From XYD12-FULL-36-8 sp964391015 (GTDB lineage: Bacteria > Bacteroidota > Ignavibacteria > Ignavibacteriales > Ignavibacteriaceae), in assembly GCA_964391015.1 (NCBI GenBank), contig CAYMKU010000006.1:51839-115838 (forward strand): a stretch of DNA of 64,000 nt. Direction: 5' to 3'. The notes beneath the pieces were generated by a model that ran no database searches, was not told where the DNA came from, and saw nothing but the letters and a program-made list of their open reading frames with translations. How positions within the stretch are numbered: position 1 is the first letter of the stretch; each line of letters opens with the position of its first letter. Shown one piece after another: positions 9,875 through 18,273 of this stretch. The position numbers and the translations under genes are program-made.

Positions 9875-11050
9875 TCACTCCTTAATTTTTAGAATAGAAA
9901 TAAGCGTTATCATTAAAAAAAAGAATGATGTGATTGCGAAAGAAATTCTAAATCCCAAATATCCTGCACTAAAACCTCCTAATACTGGACCAATCATGTT
10001 TCCCAAAATTTGGAAACTTGCACCAACACCTAAAACTCCACCTTTCCTTTCAACATCTACATTATTGCTGATGGCAGTAAATAGAAGTGGTGATAATGCT
10101 CCGTAACCGAATCCGAGTAAAATCCTAATAGGAATTAGCAGGTAAACATTGTAAACCACTGAATGTGCAGCATACATTACTCCTGTTATAAGTGAAGCAT
10201 AAATAACATTTTGAGTTATACCTGTCTTCTCAACTCTGCGTCCCCACCATGCAGCAGATATAATAGAAAATATACCAACAATACTGTATAAAGCTCCGGT
10301 AATTGTCGGGAGAAATTTGTTTGAGATTGAAAATGTTTCGATGAACAAAACAAAGGTTGGTCGAATATAGGAAATACCAAAAGAAGTCAACATTATCATT
10401 ATTGCTGGGTATAGGAGCTTGGAGTTCCCCAAAAGGTATTTCCAGTTATCAATGAATGTATATTTACTTTTTTCAATTGATGCTTTTTCTTCATGAACAA
10501 AAATGATAACAGCAATTCCGGTTATGACTAACAATCCAGCTACAATAAAAAATACACTTCTGAAGCCAAAGAGATCAGAAAGCAATCCACCAAGCAGTGG
10601 ACCTAATACAGTTCCACCCGCCGTTGCAGATTGTAGTAACCCCAGCGCATAACCGGTTTTTTCTTTAGGAGTATTTGTTGCAACCAATGCCATTGCAGCA
10701 GGAAGAAATCCGCTAAGTAAGCCCTGAACTAATCTTGCAAGAAAAAGGTGCGTTACATTTTGTGAAAATCCAACTAACACTTGAGCTAATGCCAATCCTA
10801 AAACAGCACGTACAGTCATCATCTTTCTTCCATATCTATCGCCGAGGTTTCCCCACACAGGTGCAAGAAAAAATGAAATAAAAAATGGTCCTGCGAAAAC
10901 TAATCCGCTCCAGTATGCTGTTTCTTCGAGATTGGTTATTCCTAATTCACGAACAAATAATGGTAAGAAGGGAACAATTGCACTCATGCCGATCATTGCA
11001 ACGAATTGGCAAATCCAAACAATAATGAGATTTCTTTTCCAGTTTTCCAT
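9875..11050 (-). CDS. Major facilitator superfamily transporter, DHA1 drug-efflux type
   Basis: A 391-residue protein with about 12 hydrophobic helices. Motif A (GNLGDRYGRK) lies in the loop after helix 2 near residues 66-75, and motif C-like glycine-rich sequence (GGTVLGPLLGGLLSD) in helix 5 near residue 145; both are characteristic of proton-driven drug:H+ antiporters such as MdtG/YfmO. I take the ATG at 11050 rather than the TTG one codon upstream; neither has a clear Shine-Dalgarno. It is divergently oriented to the small Fn3 gene at 11170, with about 120 bp between them. The substrate cannot be deduced. A generic multidrug exporter is the most likely role. Confidence 0.9.
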   Translation of the reverse strand: MENWKRNLIIVWICQFVAMIGMSAIVPFLPLFVRELGITNLEETAYWSGLVFAGPFFISFFLAPVWGNLGDRYGRKMMTVRAVLGLALAQVLVGFSQNVTHLFLARLVQGLLSGFLPAAMALVATNTPKEKTGYALGLLQSATAGGTVLGPLLGGLLSDLFGFRSVFFIVAGLLVITGIAVIIFVHEEKASIEKSKYTFIDNWKYLLGNSKLLYPAIMIMLTSFGISYIRPTFVLFIETFSISNKFLPTITGALYSIVGIFSIISAAWWGRRVEKTGITQNVIYASLITGVMYAAHSVVYNVYLLIPIRILLGFGYGALSPLLFTAISNNVDVERKGGVLGVGASFQILGNMIGPVLGGFSAGYLGFRISFAITSFFFLMITLISILKIKE

Positions 11051-11134
11051 CAATTTTTATCTGTATACTAAATTTAATAAGTTTTCGTTTAGGTTGGCTA
11101 AGAGATTAAATTTTAAAATATTTTTAATATGAGC

Positions 11135-11163
11135 TTGACTTTCAGCAAAACACAAAATATATT
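11135..11163 (+). promoter_or_regulatory. Sigma-70-like promoter for the small Fn3 gene
   Basis: TTGACT at 11135-11140 and TATATT at 11158-11163 are separated by exactly 17 bases. The predicted start of transcription falls at or next to the ATG at 11170, so the mRNA would be leaderless or nearly so; consistent with this, no Shine-Dalgarno precedes that ATG. Confidence 0.55.
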
Positions 11164-11169
11164 TTCACT

Positions 11170-11568
11170 ATGAAAAAGACCGTTTTCCAACTTTTACTTA
11201 TCTTATCAATTATTGGGACTTCTTTGGCAGGAGCGTTCATCGAATATTTTCATGCAAGAGCAGATGGCGAGAATGTTAAACTTGAGTGGAAAACAGCCGA
11301 AGAATCAAATCTTAAAAATTTTGTAATCGAGAGGAAAACACAGCAATCTTCTTATATAGACCTGACCACAATTCCCGCCAAAGGTAATAATTCATTTTAT
11401 AGTTACATTGATGAATCTGTTTACAAATCAAGCAGCTATATTTTTACTTATAGATTACGAATAGTTGATCTGGATCAAAAAATTTCATACTCCTCAGAGA
11501 TTTCAGTTTCTCCAAGTATTTCGGGTGTTAAACGGACTTGGGGTAGCATAAAAGCGATGTTCCGTTAG
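11170..11568 (+). CDS. Small exported Fn3-like protein without a sorting tail
   Basis: A 132-residue protein with a signal peptide (about residues 1-20, ending SLAGA). Residues 22-115 resemble the Fn3-like module that normally precedes the T9SS sorting domain in this lineage (VKLEWKTAEESNLKNFVIERK, then a tyrosine-rich YRLRIVDLDQKISYS segment). Here it stands alone and stops without the NYPNPFNP tail, so it should remain periplasmic or associate with a partner. It could be a stand-alone domain or the remnant of a larger secreted protein; the intact signal peptide and promoter favour a real small gene. Function unknown. Confidence 0.7.
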   Translation: MKKTVFQLLLILSIIGTSLAGAFIEYFHARADGENVKLEWKTAEESNLKNFVIERKTQQSSYIDLTTIPAKGNNSFYSYIDESVYKSSSYIFTYRLRIVDLDQKISYSSEISVSPSISGVKRTWGSIKAMFR

Positions 11569-11661
11569 TTCTTTCTGATGTTTTTCAAGTATTACTTCAT
11601 TTCAGAAAATTCAGCATAAACTTCATTTTTTTAATTTTTAAAGTTAATTATTAATGAAGTT

Positions 11662-12240
11662 ATGATTGAAACCAAAATTCCCATTTATCTTGCATCAAAA
11701 TCTCCAAGAAGAAAAAAATTACTTAAACAACTTAATTTAAAATTTAAATGTGTTGATCTTCATTTCCATGAGAAAATGCGTAATGGCGAAGATCCTGCTT
11801 TTTTGGTTAAGCGATTATCTATTGAGAAATTGAATAGGGCTTTATTGAAGATTAAGAATGGAATTATCATTACTGCAGATACAATCGTGGTAGTTGATAA
11901 TTACGTTCTTGGCAAACCTAAAAATAAACTTGATGCGAAACGAATTCTAAAAAAACTAAGTGGTAAAACTCATTGTGTTTATACGGGCTTTGCAATTTAT
12001 AATTCTGTAAACAATAAAGTTGTAACAAATTTTGAAAAAACTTTTGTTACCTTCAGAAGGCTTAGTGAAATTGAAATTGATGATTACATTTCTACGGGTA
12101 GTCCGATGGATAAAGCTGGTGCTTATGGGATTCAAGATGATTTTGGTGCTGTATTCATTGAAAAAATAAATGGATGCTATTATAATGTAGTTGGACTTCC
12201 ACTTGCCAAATTGTACACTTCATTACTAAGGATATTGTAA
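11662..12240 (+). CDS. maf: Maf-family nucleoside triphosphate pyrophosphatase
   Basis: A 192-residue protein matching the usual Maf length. It hydrolyses non-canonical or UTP/dTTP-type nucleotides to monophosphate and pyrophosphate, limiting misincorporation, in the cytoplasm. Visible motifs: LASKSPRRKKLL at residues 9-20 (phosphate-binding S-x-R-R), TADTIVVVD near 72-80 with the catalytic aspartate, GKPK shortly after, and DKAGAYGIQ near 150 followed by NVVGLPL near 180. The ATG at 11662 is used. The stop is followed after one base by the next gene, implying co-transcription with the membrane protein downstream. Confidence 0.93.
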   Translation: MIETKIPIYLASKSPRRKKLLKQLNLKFKCVDLHFHEKMRNGEDPAFLVKRLSIEKLNRALLKIKNGIIITADTIVVVDNYVLGKPKNKLDAKRILKKLSGKTHCVYTGFAIYNSVNNKVVTNFEKTFVTFRRLSEIEIDDYISTGSPMDKAGAYGIQDDFGAVFIEKINGCYYNVVGLPLAKLYTSLLRIL

Positions 12241-12241
12241 T

Positions 12242-13216
12242 TTGTTAAATCAGATTAAAAAAAGAATCCTGATTTCATTAGTTCTTGCTGGGATTCTTTA
12301 TTTATCATTTACAATTTATGCTGATTTTACAAATCTATCCAGAGTACTTTCGGTTTTTAGTTGGTGGCTTCTTCCGCTTGTTTTAATTTTATCTTTTCTT
12401 AATTATATCTCAAGATTTTTCAAATGGGATTATTACCTATCGGTACTAGATGTGAATATTAAAAGAGTAGATTCATTCTCTATTTTTATGTCGGGATTAA
12501 TAATGAGTATAACTCCAGGTAAAATGGGCGAATTACTCAAAGCATATCTTGTTAAGCAAATTTCCGGAATACCAATTAGTCGAACTGCCCCAATTATTTT
12601 TGCCGAAAGAATAACTGATTTTATTTCTTTAGTGATGATTGCCTTAGTTGGTGCTTATGTTTATGATTATGGTCGAAATATAGTCCTCGGTGTTGGATTA
12701 TTCTTTTTTATTGTTGTTATTATTGTTAGCAATAAAAATCTAGCACTTCCAGTAATTAATCAGTTCGAAAAGATAAAATTTTTAAGAAAATATTTTCTTC
12801 ATATTCAAGCGGCTTATGAGAGTTCATACTTATTACTTCGCCCTACTCCCATATTTTATATGACGATGTTGAGTTTAGTATCATGGTCATTCGAATGTTT
12901 GGGATATCATCTTATTCTTACTAATTTTGATATGGAATTAAGTTACCTCTGGGCATCATTTAGCTACACATTTGCTACGATCGTTGGGGCAATTTCTATG
13001 CTTCCCGGTGGTTTAGGACTTACAGAAGGATCATTGACATACATGCTTATTCAAAAATCTTATTCTAAAGAAGTTGCAGTTGCATCAACTTTTATTATTC
13101 GAGCTGTAACACTTTGGTTTGCAGTTCTGGTTGGAATTATTAGCGTCAGCTTATACCAAAGAAGATTTGGAAAATTTACAGATGAAAATTTTAAAAACAA
13201 TAATTTGGGAGATTAA
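12242..13216 (+). CDS. LPG synthase/flippase-like integral membrane protein (UPF0104, YbhN/AglD family)
   Basis: A 324-residue protein made almost wholly of hydrophobic segments (seven to eight predicted helices). The family signatures SITPGKMGELLKAYLVKQ (near residue 90) and the glycine-rich SMLPGGLGLTEGSLT (near 258) are clear. Members include the lysyl-phosphatidylglycerol synthase membrane domain and glycosyl/lipid flippase-like proteins, so a role in lipid or polyprenyl-linked sugar handling at the inner membrane is plausible but unproven. The start is a TTG at 12242, supported by AAGGA about 9 bases upstream; no in-frame ATG occurs until well into the helices. It follows maf by one base and precedes icd by two. 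Confidence 0.85.
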   Translation: MLNQIKKRILISLVLAGILYLSFTIYADFTNLSRVLSVFSWWLLPLVLILSFLNYISRFFKWDYYLSVLDVNIKRVDSFSIFMSGLIMSITPGKMGELLKAYLVKQISGIPISRTAPIIFAERITDFISLVMIALVGAYVYDYGRNIVLGVGLFFFIVVIIVSNKNLALPVINQFEKIKFLRKYFLHIQAAYESSYLLLRPTPIFYMTMLSLVSWSFECLGYHLILTNFDMELSYLWASFSYTFATIVGAISMLPGGLGLTEGSLTYMLIQKSYSKEVAVASTFIIRAVTLWFAVLVGIISVSLYQRRFGKFTDENFKNNNLGD

Positions 13217-13218
13217 CT

Positions 13219-14469
13219 ATGTCTAATTATCAACACATATCAATTCCAAAAGATGGAGAAAAAATTAGAGTTGTAAATAATAAGCTTAAGGTTCCAAATA
13301 ACCCCATCATTGCTTTTATTGAGGGCGATGGAACTGGGCCAGATATTTGGAAAGCATCTAAGAGAGTGTTTGATGCAGCAGTTGAAAAAGCATTCAATAG
13401 CAAAAAGAAAATTGCTTGGATGGAAATTTATGCCGGTGAAAAAGCGGTGTCGGTTTATGGAAATAATACATGGCTGCCAGATGAAACTGTTGAAGCAATA
13501 AGAGAATTCAGTGTTGCAATCAAGGGTCCCTTGACCACACCTATAGGCGGTGGAATTAGAAGTTTGAATGTAGCGCTCCGTCAGTTGCTTGATCTTTTTG
13601 CATGTGTTCGCCCAGTGAAATATTATGCGGGAACTCCGAGTCCGATGAAAAATCCTAAAGACATGGACATAATAATCTTCCGTGAAAATACAGAAGATGT
13701 TTATTCAGGAATAGAATTTAAAGCTGAAACTGACGAATCAAATAAACTAATTGACTTCATTAATGAATCCTTCAACAAGAAAATTAGAAAACCATCAGGG
13801 ATTGGCATTAAACCCATGAGTGAGTTTGGCTCAACTAGACTCATTAAAAAAGCAATTGAATATGCCAGAGATAACAAGAGAGGCAGTGTTACACTTGTCC
13901 ACAAAGGCAACATCATGAAGTTTACAGAAGGTTCATTTAAAGAATGGGGATACAAGGTTGCTACTACAGAGTTTCGTGATATAGTCGTAACTGAAGATGA
14001 GCTATGGTCACAGTTCAACGGTAAAATGCCAGAAGGAAAAATATTAGTTAAAGATAGGATTGCTGACAGCATGTTTCAGCAATTATTACTCCGACCATCA
14101 GAGTATGATGTAGTTGCAACTCCAAATCTAAATGGTGATTATCTATCTGATGCTGCGGCTGCACAAGTTGGTGGATTAGGTATTGCTCCTGGTGCGAATA
14201 TGAGCTATACAACTGCAATTTTTGAGGCAACTCACGGCACTGCGCCGAAATATGCCAACCAGGATAAGGTTAATCCTGGTTCCGTGATTTTATCGGGTGT
14301 AATTATGTTTAATTTCCTTGGATGGGGTAAGGTTTCGCGCATGATTGAAAGAGCAATGAAGAAGACGATAAAATCAAGAGTTGTTACGTATGATTTTGCT
14401 CGTCTTTTGAAGGGTTCAAAAGAAGTTAAGTGTTCGGAGTTTGCGAGCGAAATAATTAAGAACATGTAA
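13219..14469 (+). CDS. icd: Isocitrate dehydrogenase, NADP-dependent
   Basis: A 416-residue enzyme equal in length to Escherichia coli Icd. It oxidatively decarboxylates isocitrate to 2-oxoglutarate in the TCA cycle. The isocitrate-binding segment GGGIRSLNVALRQ is present, with the regulatory serine at about residue 115 conserved. LVHKGNIMKFTEG supplies the catalytic lysine. The coenzyme region HGTAPKYANQDKVNPGS retains the Lys-Tyr pair and TYDFAR retains the Tyr and Arg that bind the 2'-phosphate, so NADP rather than NAD is expected. It sits 2 bp after the membrane protein gene and looks like the last gene of that transcription unit. Confidence 0.97.
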   Translation: MSNYQHISIPKDGEKIRVVNNKLKVPNNPIIAFIEGDGTGPDIWKASKRVFDAAVEKAFNSKKKIAWMEIYAGEKAVSVYGNNTWLPDETVEAIREFSVAIKGPLTTPIGGGIRSLNVALRQLLDLFACVRPVKYYAGTPSPMKNPKDMDIIIFRENTEDVYSGIEFKAETDESNKLIDFINESFNKKIRKPSGIGIKPMSEFGSTRLIKKAIEYARDNKRGSVTLVHKGNIMKFTEGSFKEWGYKVATTEFRDIVVTEDELWSQFNGKMPEGKILVKDRIADSMFQQLLLRPSEYDVVATPNLNGDYLSDAAAAQVGGLGIAPGANMSYTTAIFEATHGTAPKYANQDKVNPGSVILSGVIMFNFLGWGKVSRMIERAMKKTIKSRVVTYDFARLLKGSKEVKCSEFASEIIKNM

Positions 14470-14577
14470 ATTGCAGTTGTAAATCATGTTTGATTCTTAA
14501 AATTTTATGTTTTCTTGATTTTCAAGGAAGCCGTACTTAAATTTCGAATGAAATTAATATAAAAATGAGAGAAAATT

Positions 14578-14994
14578 ATGTCGAAGGAAAAAAATCTTAG
14601 TAAAGGATTAATTGTTGGTTTTTTGGCTGGTGGGATTGTAGGTGCAGTTATCGCATTACTATATGCTCCTAAAAGCGGAAAAGAATTACGTAAAGATATT
14701 AAAGATAAAGCCGATGAGTGGAAAGGTGAAGCTGAAAAATATATCTCGGATGCCAAAGATAAAGCAAAAGACTTGATTAACGAGGGTAAGCAAAAATCTG
14801 ATAAAATTATTTTTGAAGCAAAAGCAAAAACAGATGAAATCTTAAAGGATGCTGAAAAATTATTTCACGATGCAAAATCCAAAGTTGGAAGTGCGGTTGC
14901 TTCTGGTAAAACAAATGTTGAGAAAGAAGCCGGCGATCTTAAATCTGCCATTAAAGCAGGTATAGATGCATATCGCGAAACTAAAAATTCTTAA
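14578..14994 (+). CDS. YtxH-domain envelope protein
   Basis: A 138-residue protein with a short basic N-terminus and one glycine-rich membrane segment (GLIVGFLAGGIVGAVIALLY, residues 10-29), followed by APKSGKELR, the hallmark of YtxH/general-stress-type proteins. Residues 40-138 are a highly charged Lys/Asp/Ala helix that is probably coiled coil. The family is linked to stress responses in Bacillus but has no defined biochemical role. The next gene encodes a DUF948-like protein, a pairing common to YtxH genes, so the two products likely work together at the inner membrane. Confidence 0.85.
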   Translation: MSKEKNLSKGLIVGFLAGGIVGAVIALLYAPKSGKELRKDIKDKADEWKGEAEKYISDAKDKAKDLINEGKQKSDKIIFEAKAKTDEILKDAEKLFHDAKSKVGSAVASGKTNVEKEAGDLKSAIKAGIDAYRETKNS

Positions 14995-15032
14995 AGTGGA
15001 AATTCTGAATTTGAATTATTCTTTTTAATTAT

Positions 15033-15419
15033 ATGAATGTCGTTACAGTTTTAAATGTAATCCTGCTTATTTCTGCTTCTTTACTATGCCTCGCACTAAT
15101 ATATTATTTAAGTAAAATCACAAGATCATTCGAAGAAATTAAAAACAACGTTCGGGACCTTACTGCGAACGTAAAACCATTAATTGCATCTACAACTGAA
15201 CTAAGTGAAAAGTTGTCGAGCATAACTTCCGAAGCTCGCGGACAAGTACATTTAACACGTGATATGCTGATGAACATAAAGCAACGTGTTGATATGGTTT
15301 TAGGATTTGAAGAGAAAATACGACGAGGAATCGAAGAACCAGTTTTAGGTTTGTTAAGAAATGTTTCGGCAGTAGCCAATGGAGTAAATGCTTTTTGGAA
15401 TTCCTACAAAAAACACTAA
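15033..15419 (+). CDS. DUF948-like single-pass membrane protein
   Basis: A 128-residue protein with an N-terminal hydrophobic helix (residues 6-26) and a downstream amphipathic helix containing EIKNNVRDLTANVKPLI, which resembles the DUF948 pattern. Start is the ATG at 15033; no clear Shine-Dalgarno is visible. It lies 38 bp after the YtxH gene in the same direction. Role unknown; a coiled-coil partner of the YtxH protein is an inference from adjacency. Confidence 0.75.
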   Translation: MNVVTVLNVILLISASLLCLALIYYLSKITRSFEEIKNNVRDLTANVKPLIASTTELSEKLSSITSEARGQVHLTRDMLMNIKQRVDMVLGFEEKIRRGIEEPVLGLLRNVSAVANGVNAFWNSYKKH

Positions 15420-15462
15420 AGACAAATAATTATTCACACCCTGCATTTGAGGAGGAACTTAC

Positions 15463-17556
15463 TTGAAAGAATACACAGCTGAATCTATACGTAATATTGC
15501 ATTCATCGGTCATGGTGGAAGCGGCAAAACAACATTGTCGGAAGCACTTTTATATCAGGCAAATCAAATAAATCGAATAGGAAGTATAAATGAAGGGAAT
15601 ACAGTTTCTGATTATTCCCAGAATGAAATTGAAAAACAAATTTCTATCTCCACATCGCTGCTTCATCTTGAGTGGAATCATACAAAAATAAATATGCTTG
15701 ACACTCCTGGCTACACAGATTTTATTGGAGAAGTCAAAGCTTCAATGCGAGTTTGTGATGTAGCTGTTATGCTTCTAAAGTCCGCAGAAGGTGTTGAGGT
15801 TGGGTCAGAAACAACAGGTGCATTCATAAACGAATATGGTTTACCGTCAGCTATAATTATTAACAAGATTGATAACGAACATTCACACTATAAAGAAACG
15901 GAACAGCAAGCCAAGAGCCGCTTATCATCTGGAGCAATCATTGTCACCTTTCCTGCCAATGAAGGAATTAATTTTGACACAGTAGTTGATGTAATAAAAA
16001 TGAAGGCGCACACTTACGGTACACCTGCTAGCCGTAGTGTCACGGAAAAAGATATTCCTGATAATTTAAAAGACCAAGCCGAAGCATATCGAACAGAGTT
16101 AATTGAAAAGGTTGCTGAAACTACTGAAGAGTTAATGAACAAGTATTTTGAAAATGGTTCACTAACTGAGGATGAACTGAAATTGGGATTGAAACATGCA
16201 ATTATAAAACGAAATCTCATTCCAGTTTTTGCGGTCTCTGCTACTAAGGGAGTTGGGTTAAATAACTTTTTAGATTTTGCCAGTTTATATTTCCCTTCAC
16301 CGCTTGATAGGGTAGTAGAAGAAGGAGTATTAAAAGGAACAGACAAACCTTTGACCATCAAACCTGATGATAAAGGTGAACCAGTTCTTTTTATCTTCAA
16401 AACTATATCTGAACAGCATGTTGGTGAATTATCTTTATTTAAAGTTTACTCCGGTACTGCAGTTCCCGGTTTAGATTTAATAAATCAAGGTAATAGCAAA
16501 TTTGAAAGATTAAGTCAATTATCAATTCTTAATGGAAATAAAAGAACTGAAGTGACTAAGATCCATTCAGGAGATCTTGGTGCAGTTGTTAAATTGAAAG
16601 ACACTCATACAAATAACACATTAACTTCTAAGAATTTCACTGTTGTAATCAACCCCATCGCTTTTCCAGATCATGTAATAACGGCGGCAATCATTCCGAA
16701 GGCAAAGGGGGATGAAGATAAGATTGCATCTGGACTTCACACACTTCACGAAGAAGATCCTTCGTTTAATGTAAAGTACGATCCCGAAATTTCTCAAACG
16801 ATAATTTCCGGACAGGGTGAACTTCAGCTTTCGTTAGCAGTAAAACGATTGAAAGAGAGATATGGGGTTGAAGTTGATTTAGTCGAACCGCGCATTCCTT
16901 ACCGAGAAACAATGAAAAGTAAAGTTACAGATATTGAGTATAAACATAAAAAGCAATCGGGAGGACGAGGTCAATATGGTCATGTTCATTTTAAAATGGA
17001 ACCATTGCCAAGAGGTAAAGGATTTGAATTTGAGGATGCAATCGTTGGTGGCGTAGTTCCTGGTAGATTCATTCCGGCAGTTGAGAAGGGAGTTGTCGAG
17101 ACAATGCAGAAAGGAGTATTGACAGGAAACCAGGTGGTAGATGTGAGAGTGACTTTGTTTGATGGAACTTACCATACTGTTGATTCCGATGAAATGTCTT
17201 TTAAACTAGCCGCATCTCAATGTTTTCGCAAAGGGTTTTTAGAAGGAAAACCATGTCTGCTTGAACCAATTTACATTCTTGAAGTTAAAGTGCCTGAAGA
17301 TTACATGGGAGATGTAATGGGTGATATCTCAAGTAAGCGCGGTAAGATAATCGGCATGGATTCAGATGGTAAGTTTCAAATAATTAAAGCTTATGTTCCA
17401 TTAGCCGAATTGTACAAATATTCTTCGCATTTAAGAAGTCTTACTTCAGGTCGTGGTGCACATAAAATTAAATTTGCTTACTATGAAGAAGTTCCTAAAG
17501 AGGTTGAACAAAAAATAGTCGAAGAATATAAAAAGCAAAAAGAAGAAGGGAACTAA
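15463..17556 (+). CDS. Elongation factor G paralogue (EF-G-like GTPase)
   Basis: A 697-residue translational GTPase with the full EF-G layout: GTP domain, domain II, III (GQGELQLSLAVKRLKERYGV), IV and V. The P-loop is GHGGSGKT (residues 16-23) instead of AHIDAGKT of canonical FusA; switch II is DTPGYTDF (from residue 80) and the base-recognition motif is NKID. This P-loop variant marks the EF-G-like/EF-G2 subgroup found alongside canonical fusA in Bacteroidota, Chlorobi and others; its role in translocation or recycling is uncertain. A TTG start at 15463 is well supported by GAGGAGG upstream, and no str-operon neighbours (rpsL, rpsG, tuf) are present, which also argues for a paralogue. Confidence 0.92.
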   Translation: MKEYTAESIRNIAFIGHGGSGKTTLSEALLYQANQINRIGSINEGNTVSDYSQNEIEKQISISTSLLHLEWNHTKINMLDTPGYTDFIGEVKASMRVCDVAVMLLKSAEGVEVGSETTGAFINEYGLPSAIIINKIDNEHSHYKETEQQAKSRLSSGAIIVTFPANEGINFDTVVDVIKMKAHTYGTPASRSVTEKDIPDNLKDQAEAYRTELIEKVAETTEELMNKYFENGSLTEDELKLGLKHAIIKRNLIPVFAVSATKGVGLNNFLDFASLYFPSPLDRVVEEGVLKGTDKPLTIKPDDKGEPVLFIFKTISEQHVGELSLFKVYSGTAVPGLDLINQGNSKFERLSQLSILNGNKRTEVTKIHSGDLGAVVKLKDTHTNNTLTSKNFTVVINPIAFPDHVITAAIIPKAKGDEDKIASGLHTLHEEDPSFNVKYDPEISQTIISGQGELQLSLAVKRLKERYGVEVDLVEPRIPYRETMKSKVTDIEYKHKKQSGGRGQYGHVHFKMEPLPRGKGFEFEDAIVGGVVPGRFIPAVEKGVVETMQKGVLTGNQVVDVRVTLFDGTYHTVDSDEMSFKLAASQCFRKGFLEGKPCLLEPIYILEVKVPEDYMGDVMGDISSKRGKIIGMDSDGKFQIIKAYVPLAELYKYSSHLRSLTSGRGAHKIKFAYYEEVPKEVEQKIVEEYKKQKEEGN

Positions 17557-17590
17557 TTCAAAAAAAACATACTTGGTTTAATTAAGTATG

Positions 17591-17656
17591 TCACACCGAG
17601 CTTGTCGAGGTGTGCAATAATATTTTTCGGTCAGTCTTCGATTGGCTCAGACTGAC
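17591..17656. repeat. Pair of REP-like palindromes (C and D), inverted arrangement
   Basis: Hairpin C (17592-17614) has arms CACACC/GGTGTG around GAGCTTGTCGA. Hairpin D (17630-17656) has arms GTCAGTCT/AGACTGAC around a TCGATTGGCTC core, which is the same core read in the opposite direction. A related pair occurs at 54343-54430. Placement between stop and start codons fits a REP/BIME-type element; it may also act as the terminator of the EF-G-like gene. Confidence 0.8.
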
Positions 17657-17689
17657 AAACAAAATTTTTTTGTTTATTGCTTCCTTACA

Positions 17690-18202
17690 ATGGAAAAACT
17701 TTGGTCACCCTGGCGTTCACAGTATATCGATTCATTCAAGGACAAAGTTACTAAAACTGAATGCTTCCTTTGTGATTGTGCTAAACTAAATATTGATGAT
17801 GATAATCTCGTAGTTAGCAAAGGGGTGTTAACTTTTACAATTCTCAATCTCTATCCTTACAATAATGGACATTTAATGATTGTTCCTTACAGTCATAAAG
17901 CTGATTTCCTTTCCTTAACTATGGAAGAAAATTTAGAGATAATGCAGCAGCTTAAATTATCGGTTAGGGTTCTTGGTGAAGTGATGAAACCCGAAGGGTA
18001 TAATATTGGCGTCAATTTAGGGAAAGCTGCTGGAGCAGGTGTTGATGATCATATCCATTTTCACATTGTTCCTAGATGGAATGGTGACACGAATTTTATG
18101 CCTGTTCTTGGAGAGACAAAAGTAATTTCACAAGATTTGCTTGTCACAAAAAGAAATCTACAAACTGAATTCAAAAAGTTAAAAGCTAGTACCAAACTGT
18201 AG
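17690..18202 (+). CDS. HIT-family dinucleoside polyphosphate hydrolase/phosphorylase
   Basis: A 170-residue protein starting at the ATG at 17690 (MEKLWSPWRSQYI). This start is preferred to the TTG at 17642 because the family begins with the W-x-PWR-x-YI signature and the extra residues would be encoded by a REP palindrome. The histidine triad HIHFHIVPRW lies near residue 125, followed by GDTNFMP, as in the Rv2613c-type Ap4A phosphorylases. The N-terminal CFLC...C cysteines (near residue 28) may bind zinc. It probably cleaves Ap4A or related nucleotides in the cytoplasm. It stands alone after the palindrome pair. Confidence 0.9.
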   Translation: MEKLWSPWRSQYIDSFKDKVTKTECFLCDCAKLNIDDDNLVVSKGVLTFTILNLYPYNNGHLMIVPYSHKADFLSLTMEENLEIMQQLKLSVRVLGEVMKPEGYNIGVNLGKAAGAGVDDHIHFHIVPRWNGDTNFMPVLGETKVISQDLLVTKRNLQTEFKKLKASTKL

Positions 18203-18273
18203 TTACTGATCTTTACACTTCCTAAATCAAAATAAAATTATATTTTTCTTATCGAAAAACAAAAGCGATTTAT

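Noticed and set aside
13701..14072. 123-codon frame opposite icd
   Set aside because: Antisense shadow of a conserved enzyme gene.
17642..17689. N-terminal extension of the HIT protein from a TTG
   Set aside because: It would translate the arm of a REP palindrome and precede the conserved family N-terminus; the ATG at 17690 fits better.
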